NCBI GenBank assembly: GCA_023376005.1
Contig: CM042143.1
Location: 86,445,051 to 86,509,050, forward strand
Reading direction: 5' to 3'
Source of the DNA: Doryteuthis pealeii
Taxonomy: Eukaryota; Mollusca; Cephalopoda; Myopsida; Loliginidae
DNA length: 64,000 nt
Shown: positions 10,876-22,215 of the stretch, in pieces
How the letters are laid out: each line of letters opens with the position of its first letter
How positions within the stretch are numbered: the first letter of the stretch is position 1
The notes under the pieces: model-generated
The model's database searches: none
Told to the model about the DNA's origin: nothing
The model's input: only the letters and a program-made list of their open reading frames with translations
Program-made: the position numbers and the translations under genes

Positions 10876-11075
10876 TGTTTGTTTGTTTGTTTGTTTGTTT
10901 TATGGCATATCAACCCTTTTAGGTCATTTAATGCTGAAACAAGTCATTTTGATAAAAGTTTCTATTTCAATTTCTTAATATACTCAAATTGGTATAAATA
11001 ATTTTCATTAAATTGGTTTGGTTCAGTTTGGTTAATGGTATAATAACCCTGTGGGTCATTGAATTCCAAAATGTG
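10876..11075 (-). mobile_element. Two family E 3'-tail fragments
   Basis: (GTTT)n then TATGGCATATCAACCC and AGGTCATTTAATGC, followed by a second GGTTAATGGTATAATAACCC...GTGGGTCATTGAATTCC. Only tails remain. Confidence 0.45.
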
Positions 11076-11135
11076 TTAGAGTGCAAGATATAAGTTGGTA
11101 CTCAAATGAGTACTTTAGATATATGAATACATGTG

Positions 11136-11183
<48 letters not shown>

Positions 11184-11254
11184 AACACACACATTAAAAT
11201 CAACAGCTTCTGAATACGAGACATTTTTGACATGTACATATTTACCAACCCCTC

Positions 11255-11510
11255 AGGTCAATTTCTTAAGCGGTGTTTAACAGGTTTGAATTCAGAGTTT
11301 TCCTTCTCCTAGACAGGTTGCCAAACCAAGGTTGAAAAGCCTAGACTGCTCTACTATTTACCTATAGCGTGTGTGTGGGGGGGTATAGTTGGATTCATAC
11401 CTTTCCCAAGAGTATTAGCATTATGTGAAATGCAAACAGCCTTGTCTAGGATTTGAACTCACATTGCCATGTCCATTCCCTTTGATGACAACAGTTACAC
11501 CACTGGCACT
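11255..11510 (-). mobile_element. SINE C copy
   Basis: Plus-strand blocks GAATTCAGAGTTTTCCTTCT, ACTATTTACCTATAGC, CATACCTTTCCCAAGAGTAT, AGGATTTGAACTCACAT and ACACCACTGGCACTTCC are the reverse complement of the family at 22.5 kb. Near full length, with a short (GT)n/G run inserted. Confidence 0.62.
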
Positions 11511-11525
11511 TCCCACATATATATA

Positions 11526-12001
11526 TGTAGTATATTAAGAAAAATGAAAAAAAAAAACAGGTTTAAATGGGTTAATCTATACACACACACACACACACAC
11601 ACACACAACCACACACCTAAAAAATGCACAATGTTTGCTTTCGATACACACACACACACACACACAACACCACACAACCACACACCTAAAAAATGCACAA
11701 TGTTTGCTTTCGATACACACACCTACACCGTCCATACTCACGCCATAAATAGAATATTTGATGTCATATTTCAAACTGTCCCTTTTTTTCAAACCTCAAA
11801 TATTTTTAAACAGATAAATAAAGGACTACCACTCGCTTTTCTCGTTATTCTATAATAAATAATTTCTTATCACCTTCCATATACCAACAAATGCCCTGAA
11901 GATGATCTAATTAATAGATCAAAACACTGCAGCGTCGGCCAATAAACTCACCACTTAACCCATTTAAACCTGTGTTTTTTCATTTTTCTTAATATACTAC
12001 A
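11526..12001. repeat. Inverted repeat enclosing a hammerhead motif
   Basis: The arms at about 11526-11574 and 11957-12001 are reverse complements over about 45 bp (GTAGTATATTAAGAAAAATG and AAACAGGTTTAAATGGGTT against their complements). The interior holds two direct copies of an ACACACC...CACAATGTTTGC unit with (CA)n (11580-11722) and the hammerhead-like motif at 11893. The long ORFs here are (CA)n artefacts. Confidence 0.65.
11893..11939 (+). ncRNA. Hammerhead motif with G12-to-A change
   Basis: Stem I is GCC (11893-11895) with GGC (11937-11939). The core CTGAAGA is 11896-11902, then one extra T. Stem II is GATCT/AGATC (11904-11908, 11916-11920). AAAA (11921-11924) stands in place of GAAA. 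Stem III is the near-palindrome 11924-11935, and a GUC cleavage triplet ends at 11936. It lies inside an inverted repeat (11526-11574 and 11957-12001). Probably inactive. Confidence 0.5.
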
Positions 12002-12044
12002 TACCGTCAGATCCACTTCCTTTCTTCACACACACACACACACA

Positions 12045-12085
<41 letters not shown>

Positions 12086-12543
12086 TCAGCAGCTCCTGAA
12101 TATGAGACATTTTTAACATATAGATCAGCAACTTATTAATATCATAAAACCTTTCTACAAATTTTTCCATGTTGACCAGAGAATAAAAGATGAAATGGCA
12201 TCTCTAGTTACAAGATTATGTACTTTTTTTTATTGTGTGTAATGGAAAAATTAATATACATACAGCCATCTTGTTAGAGTCAAAGAAAAGTCTGGAATGA
12301 ACATGTGTTTCTCTGGTCTTAGCAATCAAAAACCTTTATGAGACGAGGTCGAAAAATAAGGCAGCCATGGCAGCTATCGGAACACTTCCCTCCTCTCCCC
12401 ACATCATATCGATAGAGACGGACAAATAGGCTGGATGACCCCTGCCACATTTTCCATTAACTAACGATTTAAGATGTCAATGTTATTAGTAGGATAATGA
12501 CAAACAAGACAAATCGGCTGGGGTCTGGCAAACACATCAATAA

Positions 12544-12576
<33 letters not shown>

Positions 12577-12630
12577 AATATGAAAGATTTAAGTGGTCTG
12601 ATTATGGAGGAAAATGGTCCTGTTCATATA

Positions 12631-12900
12631 TCTTATTATAATGGAGATTCAGTGTCTCTCTGTCTGTAACTATCACTACTTACGTCACAATAACCTCAGA
12701 AATTGAATAAGTTTATCAATGAGTATCTAATTTATAGTTAAAATCCTTAATACATAGAATAGAATAAATCTTATTTATTAACAATGTTTCTATGAAAATC
12801 TGAGTTAGATTTGCATCAAAACAGCCCATGTTATTAGTGCATTTAAAATCCTGCAATGTGTGTTATTTCTCACTAAGAAATAAAGGTTTACATAATATAT
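12631..12900 (+). mobile_element. Helitron-like element, 3'-truncated
   Basis: It starts TCTTATTATAATGGAGATTC and matches the reverse complement of 2200-2479 throughout, including AATCCTGCAATGTGTG. It ends where a family D unit begins. Confidence 0.6.
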
Positions 12901-13028
12901 AGTTATTTACTAAGCTTAGCTTAGATGTAGCACAAGGCCAGAAGTATGGGGCACCCAATGAGAATCAAACTCACTAACAACGGTCTGCAAATCTAGCTTG
13001 CTAACCATTATACCACATAAGGTGCCTA
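12900..13028 (-). repeat. Single family D tRNA-like unit
   Basis: Same blocks as the array at 3.8 kb (CACCCAATGAGAATCAAACT, CTTGCTAACCATTATACCAC). It abuts a truncated Helitron-like copy on the left and (AT)n with another Helitron on the right. Confidence 0.65.
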
Positions 13029-13052
13029 TATATATATATATATATATATATA

Positions 13053-13648
13053 TCTTATTATAATGGAGATTGTCTGTTTTTCTGTCTGTAACCGAAACTA
13101 TATTACTACTCGAGTTACAATTCCCTTAGTTATTGACATCACATTCTCAATGATTTTATTTTTTTTATCTAAACCTCAATTATTAATAAAATTGTCTTAC
13201 ATTATTATTACTGTTGTTCATATCTACATACAAACAACATGCAATTATATTTATATATACAACAAAATAGTGGTTTACAGTTTGAACGGAAAGGCTAATT
13301 TGCATATTGATATTAAAAATGTGATTTTAATAAATATGTGCTTAGTATTATTGATTTCTGTTTGGTTTTATTTTAATGATATAAGTAAAATCTCTTCAAT
13401 GAATCTTAAATGAAATCCATTAACAAGAAAAAATAACTGTAATTTATTCTTTACTTACTCTTTTAAGTAAATACTTAATTAGAAAAAATAACAATGAAAG
13501 ACGAGAGTGATGGAAGAGTAAATTTCAGTTGTTCTATATTATACTCCTCTGTTTCAAATCTTTTTTCATCTGCATGTTTCATTAGCCTTTCTAATTTAAT
13601 ACAATATTTTATTACATTAAAACTTAATACTTGTGCATATATTTGCTA

Positions 13649-13650
<2 letters not shown>
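13053..13650 (+). mobile_element. Helitron-like element, 598 bp
   Basis: TCTTATTATAATGGAGATTG (13053) to GCATATATTTGCTAGT (13650), inserted in (AT)n as expected for A/T targeting. ORF 13063-13413 has no recognised domain. Confidence 0.55.
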
Positions 13651-13679
<29 letters not shown>

Positions 13680-13682
<3 letters not shown>

Positions 13683-13920
13683 TGCTTAATTTGCATACTG
13701 GTTTTAACAAAACCAGGTTTGATAAATAATTACCTGGTTTTATTGATCTCTAATATTATTGTTTTATTCTCCAATGTATTAAAATCAATCCTATGAAGGA
13801 TTTTATGTAGAAACCAATAGAAATATAATTAAAATGAGTAATCTTTTTATATGCATTCTTAATTAATTTCGATTGTCTTTCTAATTTAATATATTTCATT
13901 ACATGCTTAGAGAGATCTCA
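13680..13920 (+). mobile_element. Helitron-family internal fragment
   Basis: GGTTTGATAAATAATTACCT, ATTGATCTCTAATATTATTG and CTTTCTAATTTAATATATTTC match 5590-5790 in order. Confidence 0.5.
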
Positions 13921-14164
13921 TTGACATCAGACTTGTGAGAGTATTCTACCAAAATAGACAAACTGATCTATAACTTTAAGATGTTGGACATACACCAAGA
14001 ATAGGGTGGATTTACTATAAAAGCAAACAAACAAACCAAACCTTAACAATTTTTAGTTTCTAATGTGATACATTTTGTCGGTTGGTTGGTTGTTTTATTT
14101 TATTGCATATCAACCCTTTTCAAGTCATTTAATGCCGAATCAAGTCATTTTGATATAAGTTTGC

Positions 14165-14450
14165 ATACAGTGCATGCTGTTTCTTCAATGGTGACCCATC
14201 TAAGTACTGAACAGTCATCGCTGCTTAACTTCGGTGATCTAGCAAAAACCAGTGGTTTCAACTTGACCGTAATCACCTCTTTTTTGGGTCATTTAATGCT
14301 AAATAACGTTATTTTGATAAAAAAGGTTCAGGTTGCTTACAGTACATGCTGTTTCTTAAATAGTCACCCATCCAAGTATTGAACAGGCTCATCGCTACTT
14401 AACTTCAATGATCTAGCGGGAACCGGTGCTTTCAACGTGATGATACATTT
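14165..14450 (-). mobile_element. Two tandem 5S-rRNA-derived SINE units
   Basis: On the minus strand 14447-14345 reads GTTGAAAGCACCGGTTCCCG, GATCATTGAAGTTAAGTAGC, then CAATACTTGGATGGGTGACT, the internal control region and 3' half of 5S rRNA. A second unit (about 14265-14170) has AGATCACCGAAGTTAAGCAG and AGTACTTAGATGGGTCACC. After each comes a body and the tail ATTTAGCATTAAATGACCC or GGCATTAAATGACTTG, shared with families E and B. This is a SINE3-type (5S-headed) organisation in dimeric form. Confidence 0.75.
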
Positions 14451-14734
14451 TATCTCTTCAATTTTATAATGCTCAGCAAGGTAAGATGCCATTAAGATTT
14501 GATATTTGATAAACAGATTTATTGTCAATTGTAAACTCATTTCATATGATGGATGAGCATGGAAATTGTGAATTTTCCAAAGGGAAAAATTAACCGACAT
14601 CAAATAGTGTGGAAATAGGAACTTTCACTTTTCACTCTGAGCCGCATGATCACACAATTTACAATCATTTGCCAATCTGCAAATGAACCCTGTAACTGTC
14701 CACTGTTTAATCAAGGTGAATAATGCTCAAATGA

Positions 14735-15042
14735 TGTTAATTATTGGTTGATTGGATTTTACAGCATGTCAACCTTTGTTGGGTTATTTTATACCAAAGA
14801 TGTTTGATTTTATTCATTCTTGATGGGTATACAAAATTTTTTTTTTTAATAACTCATTTTTTTTAAAACACATTTTTTAAAGCTCATTTTTCTAATTAAC
14901 CTATAGATAGGACTCTAACAGGTACTATCACTTTGGGTCATAGTCGAACTGGGAGTAATGGCGATGAAGGGGTACTCCACACTCCCCAGTGCTCCAAAAT
15001 TAGAACTTCACCATTAGATGCATAATGTCATACCCAGGACAC
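14735..15042 (-). mobile_element. Family E copy with 13-bp target-site duplication
   Basis: AATGCTCAAATGA flanks it at 14722-14734 and 15043-15055. On the minus strand the element starts at GTGTCCTGGGTATGAC (5'-truncated) and ends with GGTTGACATGCTGTAAAATC, CAATCAACC. The flanking duplication fixes both ends. Confidence 0.75.
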
Positions 15043-15062
15043 AATGCTCAAATGAGTGTGTG

Positions 15063-15066
<4 letters not shown>

Positions 15067-15119
<53 letters not shown>
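15067..15119. repeat. (GA)n microsatellite
   Basis: An uninterrupted GA run of about 52 bp next to a family E insertion; an equivalent run of about 62 bp is at 61548-61610. Confidence 0.9.
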
Positions 15120-15125
<6 letters not shown>

Positions 15126-15623
15126 GAGAGAGGGGGAAAGGAGGAAAGAATCTGTGTATGCCAACACATCATTTGTATGAATTCAGCATGGGGGATAAAT
15201 ATGTTTCAAGTTTTGCTTTTTGGAGTTTTTTCTGGAACAAAAAAAAAAAAAAAAATGTTTATTTCATGGTTGGTTGAATTCATGGATCCAAACGCCATGG
15301 TTACAAAGGGCAAACAGCATTAACTGCATTTATAAACAATTTGCTCGGAATTTGTTGGGGAAATGAGAAAAAACAAAATAACAAAAGACGTCTTTCTTAA
15401 TAAATAGGGAAAAAGGATGCGTGGTTGGTTGGTGGTGGAATAATGATCAATATGAATGGACAGTGTCTGGCCATTTCTGTAAAGAATCAATTCTTTTGAT
15501 TTGATCAACACCAGATCAATATAACTGATTTCCACTGAACCATCAAGGCTTAACAGGGAAACAGAAAAACATATACAATAAATCAATAAGGCATCTTTCA
15601 ACACTCTTGATCTTGCTCCACGC

Positions 15624-15658
<35 letters not shown>

Positions 15659-16640
15659 ATGTGTGTGTTGGCATTGTCGACCAGAATAAGGATTTTTGTA
15701 TGTATTTATATGCATGTGTGTGTGTGTGTGTTTTATATGTGCAAGTGATTGTTTATTTGTGTATGTATGCAAGTGTTTATGTTGGTATTGTCAACCAGAA
15801 TAAGAATGTTTGTGTAGGTGCATGTATGTGTTTATGTGTATGTGTGTGCATGTTGTGTTTATGTGTTGTGCAGGTTTATGTTGACATTATCAACCAAAAT
15901 AAAGATTTATTTTATTTATTTATTCCGACCAAAAAATAAGGCCAGTAAAATTCCTAACACCTGTCTTTCCAATAACACCAAACCATTTTCACTTCCGCCT
16001 ACCTACTTTCACAATACAGAAACCTTTCTTCTTTTTTTTTTTCCCCCCTTCACTGTACTCCACATATTGATGAAAACCAAGATGCATTTTCTAACATCAC
16101 AAACCATTTTCATTTCCGCCTACTTGCCTTCTCAATACAGAAAACTTTCCCTCCTCTCACTATTCTCCACATATTGACCTAAACCAAGATGCATTTTCTA
16201 AACAAGCATTCTGTTTTATTTTCCAGTTTTCTTTTAAACTTTCTGAAACTCAAAACAAGAATCCTCAAAAGCAATTTCTGTGCTTTCCAATTTGCATTAA
16301 AGAGGTTAAAAATGGCAAAAACCTTTTGAAATTCACATTTTGTAAAAGAGATTCTCAGCCACACCAGTTGTCAGATTAACAGAAAAACAAGAGAGACTCT
16401 CAATCTCATTTCTAGTCTAATATTGTCATATAGTACCTAAAAGAGGACAATGGAATTGTCGGTTTTCTATAAATATTGAAACCACGGACAAGACAACGAG
16501 CGAGACTTCATAGACTTTTGAATGTAACCTGTCAATTATTGATTACTCGTTTCACTTGCATCTTGCCTAGTAAACCTCTTTTTCTTCCTACTTTCTCTGT
16601 TAACATGGATACTTAAGTTAAACAAATATCATGAACAATA
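15120..16640. other. No gene recognised
   Basis: It contains (GT)n-rich stretches at 15625-15660 and 15710-15860. Two similar phrases, AACCATTTTCACTTCCGCCT, ACCTACTTTC (15982) and AACCATTTTCATTTCCGCCT (16104), show a local duplication of about 120 bp. Confidence 0.55.
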
Positions 16641-16900
16641 CTATCCGAGTGAGACAAACAAGATACGCTTGGCACTGCTGGAGAAGCAAGGATGAACTCG
16701 TAAGTGACGTTCACCTGTGGAAACCAGTACATGGGCACACCAGTGTAGGGCTGCCCAGCAAAGACATACATTGATCAGCTCTACATGGATACTGAATGCT
16801 GTACAGAGGACCTCCCGAGAGCAATGAATGATAGGGATGGTTGGCAAGAGATTGTCATGGATATCCATGCTACTAGTTTGACATGATGATGATCATCATC
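16641..16900 (+). pseudogene. LINE C-terminal remnant
   Basis: The plus frame reads TIRVRQTRYAWHCWRSKDEL, SDVHLWKPVHGHTSV, then frameshifts and stops. This is the post-RT tail of a LINE that recurs at 26.2, 37.1-38.1 and 44.6 kb, ending in a GATGAT repeat. Confidence 0.65.
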
Positions 16901-16975
16901 TTTATTAAAAAAAGAATTCTACAAAATGCTCACTTTTTCAAATATTAAAATAAATTCAACTTCCCTCTTAGTCAT

Positions 16976-17045
16976 AACTATGGATCACCCAGTAAGAATC
17001 TAACTCATTGCACAGGCAACTTGTTTATGATACTGAATTACTTAC
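16976..17045 (-). repeat. Decayed family D fragment
   Basis: ATGGATCACCCAGTAAGAAT followed by CTAACTCATTG resembles the T-arm and acceptor region of family D. Confidence 0.35.
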
Positions 17046-17289
17046 ACTAGTTTTATGACAGGTCTCTAGAGATTGTATGTAGAATAAACAATATCTATAC
17101 ATATATAAAGGGCACTTGTTGGTGTACGTATGTATGTCCAGCTGGAACTACAAAAATAAAACAATTAATGACAAAGTAAATATACATACACATTCACTAT
17201 CACTGAGCAAAAATTAAGATTTGATTTATATTCAAGAAGATATTTAAAAATTAAAATATAATTTTAAATATAATATTAATTGAACTAAT

Positions 17290-17727
17290 CAACTTACACA
17301 GCATAAGTCATTTAATGCCGATAAAGTTTTGAAATAAATCAAAATGCCATTTTTTTATAAATACATTTTTCTGGATCCTCACCATCAGATAGAGTTTAAC
17401 ATCATTCCCAGGACATGTAGACCCTCAGCCACCGCCTTCTAGCACCCATATGATAAAAAGTGTTGGGGCTTGCTATAAGAACAATAGGGTTGGGGCAATC
17501 ATATAGGTGCTAGGGCTTGACATGACCAGCCGATTAACTCCCCATCTAGCCTAAGTAAGGTTCTAAGTGGAGTGTTGCAGGTCATGGACAGCTCATCCAC
17601 CAAGACTCCGTCCTTAAGCATCACGGGTCACCACCCACGGCCAACAGGTGGCCCCATTTGGGGGAATTTTACCCCTCTGCAGAGGTGCAGTCGGTGCATT
17701 CTAAAGCCCCAGCCACAGGGCGGTTTT
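17290..17727 (-). mobile_element. Family E copy, internally deleted
   Basis: It contains the 5' blocks (TGCACCTCTGCAG, GACCCGTGATGC on the minus strand), GGGTGCTAGAAGGCGGTGG and the 3' tail ATCGGCATTAAATGAC. The TACCTGTTAGGGTCCC block is missing. It lies inside a Helitron-like element. Confidence 0.6.
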
Positions 17728-17864
17728 TAAATGTAAATTATTGAGTTAAAGTTTCTTACTATATAATAACATCACCTATAACATATAGGTGATATTATTC
17801 AGTCAGAGAAAAAAAAATTTTCCTGACCTCTCACTAGGTCAGATTAACACAAGGTCTTTTTTAC

Positions 17865-17965
17865 ATGGGATTTTTATGGGGCATCCAGTGAGGAACCAAT
17901 TTAATATTCCGTATTAATGGACCTGTGAGACTTGCTTGCTAACCATTTCATCACTTTTCCTCTAT
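17865..17965 (-). repeat. Decayed family D unit inside a Helitron-like element
   Basis: ATGGGGCATCCAGTGAGGAA and TTGCTTGCTAACCATTTCAT match family D blocks on the plus strand. Confidence 0.4.
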
Positions 17966-18430
17966 CCGAGCAATGCTGGGTAGCCTCTTCTAGTTATAAA
18001 TAAAGTAAGCAATTCTTCATTAGCATTAAGTTATTTTTAGGCAGACATTTCTGTTGGTTTCTGCAACCAGGAATGCAATTTTGAACCATACTCAAAATCT
18101 AACATTAAAGTTAGTACCATTTTCTTTGTTCTTAAAATTTCCTTATTTTAGGCAATTTAAAAATAAAATTTAAAAAAATGATTACACCTCACCTCCAGCT
18201 AGTTTCATTTTAGAGTTCACTCCACACAAAAAAATTGTTTGAATTTCATTATCTTGTTGCTTTCATTAACACTTTCTTGACTTTTTTTTATCTTCTTGTT
18301 TGCTTAACACATCCTCAGAAAATTTCCATAAACCCATTTATTGTTTGAACTTCAATAAAAGTAATTTGTTGGTGAATAAAAATTATTAAAATACAATGAT
18401 GGAAAACAAAAAAATTCACAACCCTGAAAG

Positions 18431-18621
18431 GTTGTTGGTTGGATTTTATGGCATGTCAACCCTTGTTGGGTTATTCTTTGCTAAAGACGTTTTGTTTTAT
18501 TCATTCTTGTTGGGTATTCAAAGAATTTTTTTTTTTATTAAAAACAATTTTTTAAAAAACTCATTTTTGATCTATTTAACCCATAGATGGTACCCTAACA
18601 GGTACTACCATTCCGGGTCCC
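18431..18621 (-). mobile_element. Short family E copy with 11-bp target-site duplication
   Basis: AACCCTGAAAG lies at 18420-18430 and 18622-18632. The 191-bp insert on the minus strand begins GGGACCCGGAATGGTAGTAC and ends GACATGCCATAAAATCCAAC plus CAAC repeats. This is strong support for the sense orientation and for 5' truncation. Confidence 0.75.
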
Positions 18622-18721
18622 AACCCTGAAAGATGATACCAATTTTTATATGGGTATAGTATGCAAGATCTGAGTACAGTTAATACACCCCTTATTTTGT
18701 AACCTGTGCACATATTGATTG

Positions 18722-19195
18722 GCATATGGTTTGATTTCTTTGTTTAATCGCATATCAACCATCATGGGTTATTCAATGCCAAAGCCATCCCAGTAGAAGA
18801 ACAGGAGTGGTAATATTTTAACCATAGATGAGGGAGTTCGTACCTTTCCCATGGGTATTAGTCTGAAAGTGAACAAAATAGCTCAACTGGAATTCAAACT
18901 CACTTACTACATAGTCCAGCATGTTAGAGACTACACTATGGAGACTCCCAAAATGGTAAATGAATGAGAGACACCTGAAGAAGGCCACAGAGTAGATCAA
19001 CCATAACATTGTGATGAAGACTAGGAAACTGTTTCAAAAGAATCAATGTATAATAGTAAGAAATATATGTAACATGGTCAACAATGACTGCTATGTCGGT
19101 GATGGCTATTTGTTGGCTGGAGAGGGAAAAACACTAGTTGTGTTAGTGTTATGATGTTTCATGGTTTTATTCTCTCTGCTCAATCTGATATATTC
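18722..19195. repeat. SINE B (minus) plus adjoining hammerhead-related repeat
   Basis: 18722-18955, read on the minus strand, is SINE B: a tRNA-like head with TAGTGTAGTCT box-A-like and GTTTGAATTCC box-B-like sequences (about 18890-18950), then a body, then a 3' tail GGCATTGAATAACCC...GGTTGATATGCGATTAAACA. Next to it, 18962-19195 holds CCTGAAGAAGGCCACAGAG and AACATTGTGATGAAG blocks. The whole 470-bp unit recurs at 34150-34620. Confidence 0.55.
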
Positions 19196-19527
19196 AATCC
19201 ATGACATATGTTGCAGTCCAACACTTTTAGGCAATGGGAGCCACCCCCACCCCCTGATTGGCATATGTGATCATCATTTATTGTAATCCAGCTCTATCAC
19301 CTGTATGAGGTGTTTGGTGTAATATGAAATATTTTAACAGTTTATGTTTTCAAAATTTGCAAAGAAAGTTTTTATTGTATGAAACGGGAAAGTTTAGAAA
19401 TCTTTGAAAAAATAATAATGAGCCTAGCTGTTATGTATTTTGGTGAAAAGATCCCCCCCCTTAGTTTTGAGCATTTACAAAATTTGAAAAAATTTTCAAC
19501 ATATCTATTTCATTTCCATTTTTCTCA

Positions 19528-19570
<43 letters not shown>

Positions 19571-20004
19571 GTATATATATCTCAACAATATAGTTCAGAT
19601 AAATAACTTTAAGAACAGATATAGCCACTGAGGAATGTCTCTAGAAGAATAAAAACAAAACTCTAAATCATGAATATTAAAAGAATATATTTCAACAATA
19701 TAAAAGCCAAATACAAACAATAAACTAAACAGAGATAAAGAGAGGATAAATCTATCAAAATACACAAAAATATATTTTCTAAAATAAAGACTTATCTTTT
19801 TAAAATTCAAGTATTATAATGCAATGTTTGTTTCATAGAGTAATTTGATCTCTTGGGCATTTTGAAAGATATTCTTAATTGAAAAACAAACAAAAATTAT
19901 TGACTAATAAAAACAGCCATGAAATTGACTCTTAAAGAAGCATTTAAATTTATAACTTTGGTATTATTTGGTAACTTGCCTTTTTTTTTTTTTTTTCCAA
20001 AAAA
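19196..20004. other. No gene recognised
   Basis: AT-rich, with (AT)n at 19531-19561. The short ORFs are not credible. Confidence 0.5.
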
Positions 20005-20118
20005 TCTTTAAATTCATATTTTTGAGAAACAAACAACACAGACATAAGTGGGTTGCTAAGGCCAACAACTACAGCATAGAATATCTATCTATCTATCTAT
20101 ACATATATAAAGGACACT

Positions 20119-20410
20119 TAGTGTGTATGGATGTGGACGGATGATGGACAAATCCCGAAAGACATCCTGTATGGAGAGCTAACATCTGGTAAAAGACAGA
20201 TTGGTCGCCCCCTACTGCGATTCAAGGATGTCTGCAAAAATGATCTCAGGTGCTTTGGCATTGTCCCTTCCAGCTGGGAAAATTTGGCTCAAGACCGCCC
20301 TCGGTGGCAGCAGAATCTCCATAGAGGCCTGTACATGTCAGAATTCACCCTGATACAACATCATGAAGCTAAGAGGTCCATAAGAAAGCAACGGCAACAA
20401 AGCATTCCCC
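20119..20410 (+). pseudogene. LINE reverse-transcriptase C-terminal fragment
   Basis: An open frame with DDGQIPKDILYGEL, GKRQIGRPLLRFKDVCKNDL, SSWENLAQDRPRW and LHRGLYMSE is the C-terminal end of a non-LTR retrotransposon ORF2 that follows the RT domain in a widespread metazoan LINE group. The N-terminal domains are missing. It is flanked by two direct copies (20005-20118 and 20430-20585) of a host or transposon segment ending in (ATCT)n. ORF 20131-20475 runs past the homology into repeat sequence. Confidence 0.75.
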
Positions 20411-20523
20411 CCCCCCCAAAAAAAAACCTCTTTAAATTCATATTATTTTTAAGAAACAAAACAACACAAACATAAAGTGGGATGCTAAGGCAACAACTAC
20501 AGCATAGAATATCTATCTATCTA

Positions 20524-20580
<57 letters not shown>

Positions 20581-21208
20581 TTAGGTGTGTTGGATTTTGT
20601 GTAAAGTATTCAACTCTGTCAAAGATGAATGCAAAACTAAAACTAGAGTTGGTAGGTGGCTTATATGGAGCTTTGGATTGTTCCATTATGAACTCAGGCA
20701 AGTTCACTTCCTGAGTTCTGATTGGCTGTTGGATTTCAGGGTGAGTAAGAACATGGATAAGTACCCACTCTTCAGCCATCCCTTTGCATTATGCCAGTAG
20801 CATGCAAGGACTGTATTAAGTTACAGCTTGTACTAATCGACGGTAGTTAGAACCCCACTGCGACTGTGAGTATCATATTGTTTCTATATCTGAAGGATAA
20901 CTTCTACAGTGTGTATGCATGTATGTGTGTATGTTCGGAGGAAACTATGAAAATAAAAACAATCACAAAGTAAATATATATACATATTTCCTATCACCAG
21001 AGCTTGCTTTTTGTGCAAAAATAATTAAAATTTTATTTATATCTGGGAAGATATCTAAAAATTAGGATTCGAATTGCAAGAGAAGGGAAAGTCATTGGTG
21101 CGTTCATGATTAAAACATAAATCAATTATGTAAGACCAAAACAATCAATGGAAATTAACTTTTTTATTATCCCTCCCTCTACCCAAGCAAAGCCGGAAAC
21201 TACTTTTA

Positions 21209-21532
21209 ATATATTTATAAAGGGCCGTTATAGTGTATGTATGTATGTCCAGATGAAACTACAAAAATAAAACAATTAACAACAAAGTAAGTATATATAC
21301 GCATTAAATATCACCGTCTTTTTTTTTGGGGGGGGAGTGCAAAAATTATGAAGATTTCATTTATATTCAAAGATATTTAAAAACTTAAATATACATAGAA
21401 ATAGCATTAAAATTCTGCTTAGAAATGTCCAGCATTTGTAAATCTCAAAAGTAAACAAATCAATACACCAGGTGTGTTTTTTTTTTTTTTGCACCTCCTT
21501 TACCTAGGTGACTCTGGGTAGTCCCTTCTAGT
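21209..21532 (+). mobile_element. Helitron-like element (second family), 324 bp
   Basis: ATATTTATAAAGGGCCGTTA, GTATGTATGTCCAGATGAAA and AACTACAAAAATAAAAC open it. TACCTAG/CTGGGTA forms the terminal hairpin, then GTCCCTTCTAGT. A related copy, with its 3' end decayed, runs about 20885-21192. Confidence 0.55.
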
Positions 21533-21639
21533 ATAACATAAATATACAATTTTTATGCCATTGTAACACAGCAAAAAGGGACACTTGGTGTATGCATGTT
21601 GCTGACCAAGAAGAAAGCAAACCATTTTAAGGTCAACAC

Positions 21640-22010
21640 AGATGATCCAATTGTGTTTATTATATTATAACAATTCAATGACTATTTGTGTCTCTATTAT
21701 TCTTCCTGAAGACAAACTGAATGTCCAATTGGGACCGCAATTATCAGTGTGGAGGAGGACACACTTTAAACTCTGCTTTAAACTATTGATGAACAGGCAC
21801 TATTCACTTGAGTTGCAGATTGGAATTCCCAATTCCTCTGGTAAACTCTGTTATGAAAATACCCAAACCAACCGTCACTTTGGAAGTACAGCAGAAATCC
21901 ACTTTCCCAGGATCGAAATTAGGTTACCTTTTTGATAGTGCCAAATCATTAGTAATAAATAGGAATAGTTACTTGAAATTATAATGTTACATATTATGTG
22001 GTAGCATGGA
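21640..22010 (+). other. Unrecognised 97-codon ORF
   Basis: ORF 21642-21935 has mixed codons and GC close to coding (SVWRRTHFKLCFKL, ELQIGIPNSSGKLC), but no start context, splice sites or domain that I can recognise. It lies between transposon fragments, so a transposon origin is more likely than a host gene. Confidence 0.25.
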
Positions 22011-22024
22011 TTGTTAACAGACCC

Positions 22025-22215
22025 TGTAGTGAGAATTCAAGGGGGCCAAGTGGATAAAATCCAAGTCCGTTGGTAACCCTGAACCCCAGAGGTGCAAATC
22101 TCACACGTCACGTGATTTAGAGAGTTTAGATTTATTTTTCAACCTGACGTTTAGCAAAGAGGATGCCTATCTCTCTGCTGGGGTTGTTAACTCCCCGTGC
22201 GGTGAATCAGAATGG
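22025..22215 (+). mobile_element. tRNA-like (long variable arm) SINE candidate
   Basis: AAGGGGGCCAAGTGGATAAA resembles a tRNA-Leu/Ser D-arm (GGCCAAGTGG) and AGAGGTGCAAATCTCAC a decayed T-arm about 55 nt later, the distance expected with a long variable arm. Downstream there is no recognisable family. Only one copy was seen. Confidence 0.35.

Larger units (their letters stand above)
17094..17994 (+). mobile_element. Helitron-like element (second family) with nested insertions
   Basis: TCTATACATATATAAAGGGC starts it; GAGCAATGCTGGGTAGCCTC then CTAGT (17990-17994) ends it, with a decayed GAGC/GCTGGG hairpin. The interior holds a family E copy (17290-17727) and a family D fragment. Confidence 0.5.

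Noticed and set aside
20131..20475. Intact LINE gene
   Set aside because: Only the C-terminal fragment remains; no endonuclease or RT catalytic domain, and the ORF end is non-homologous sequence.
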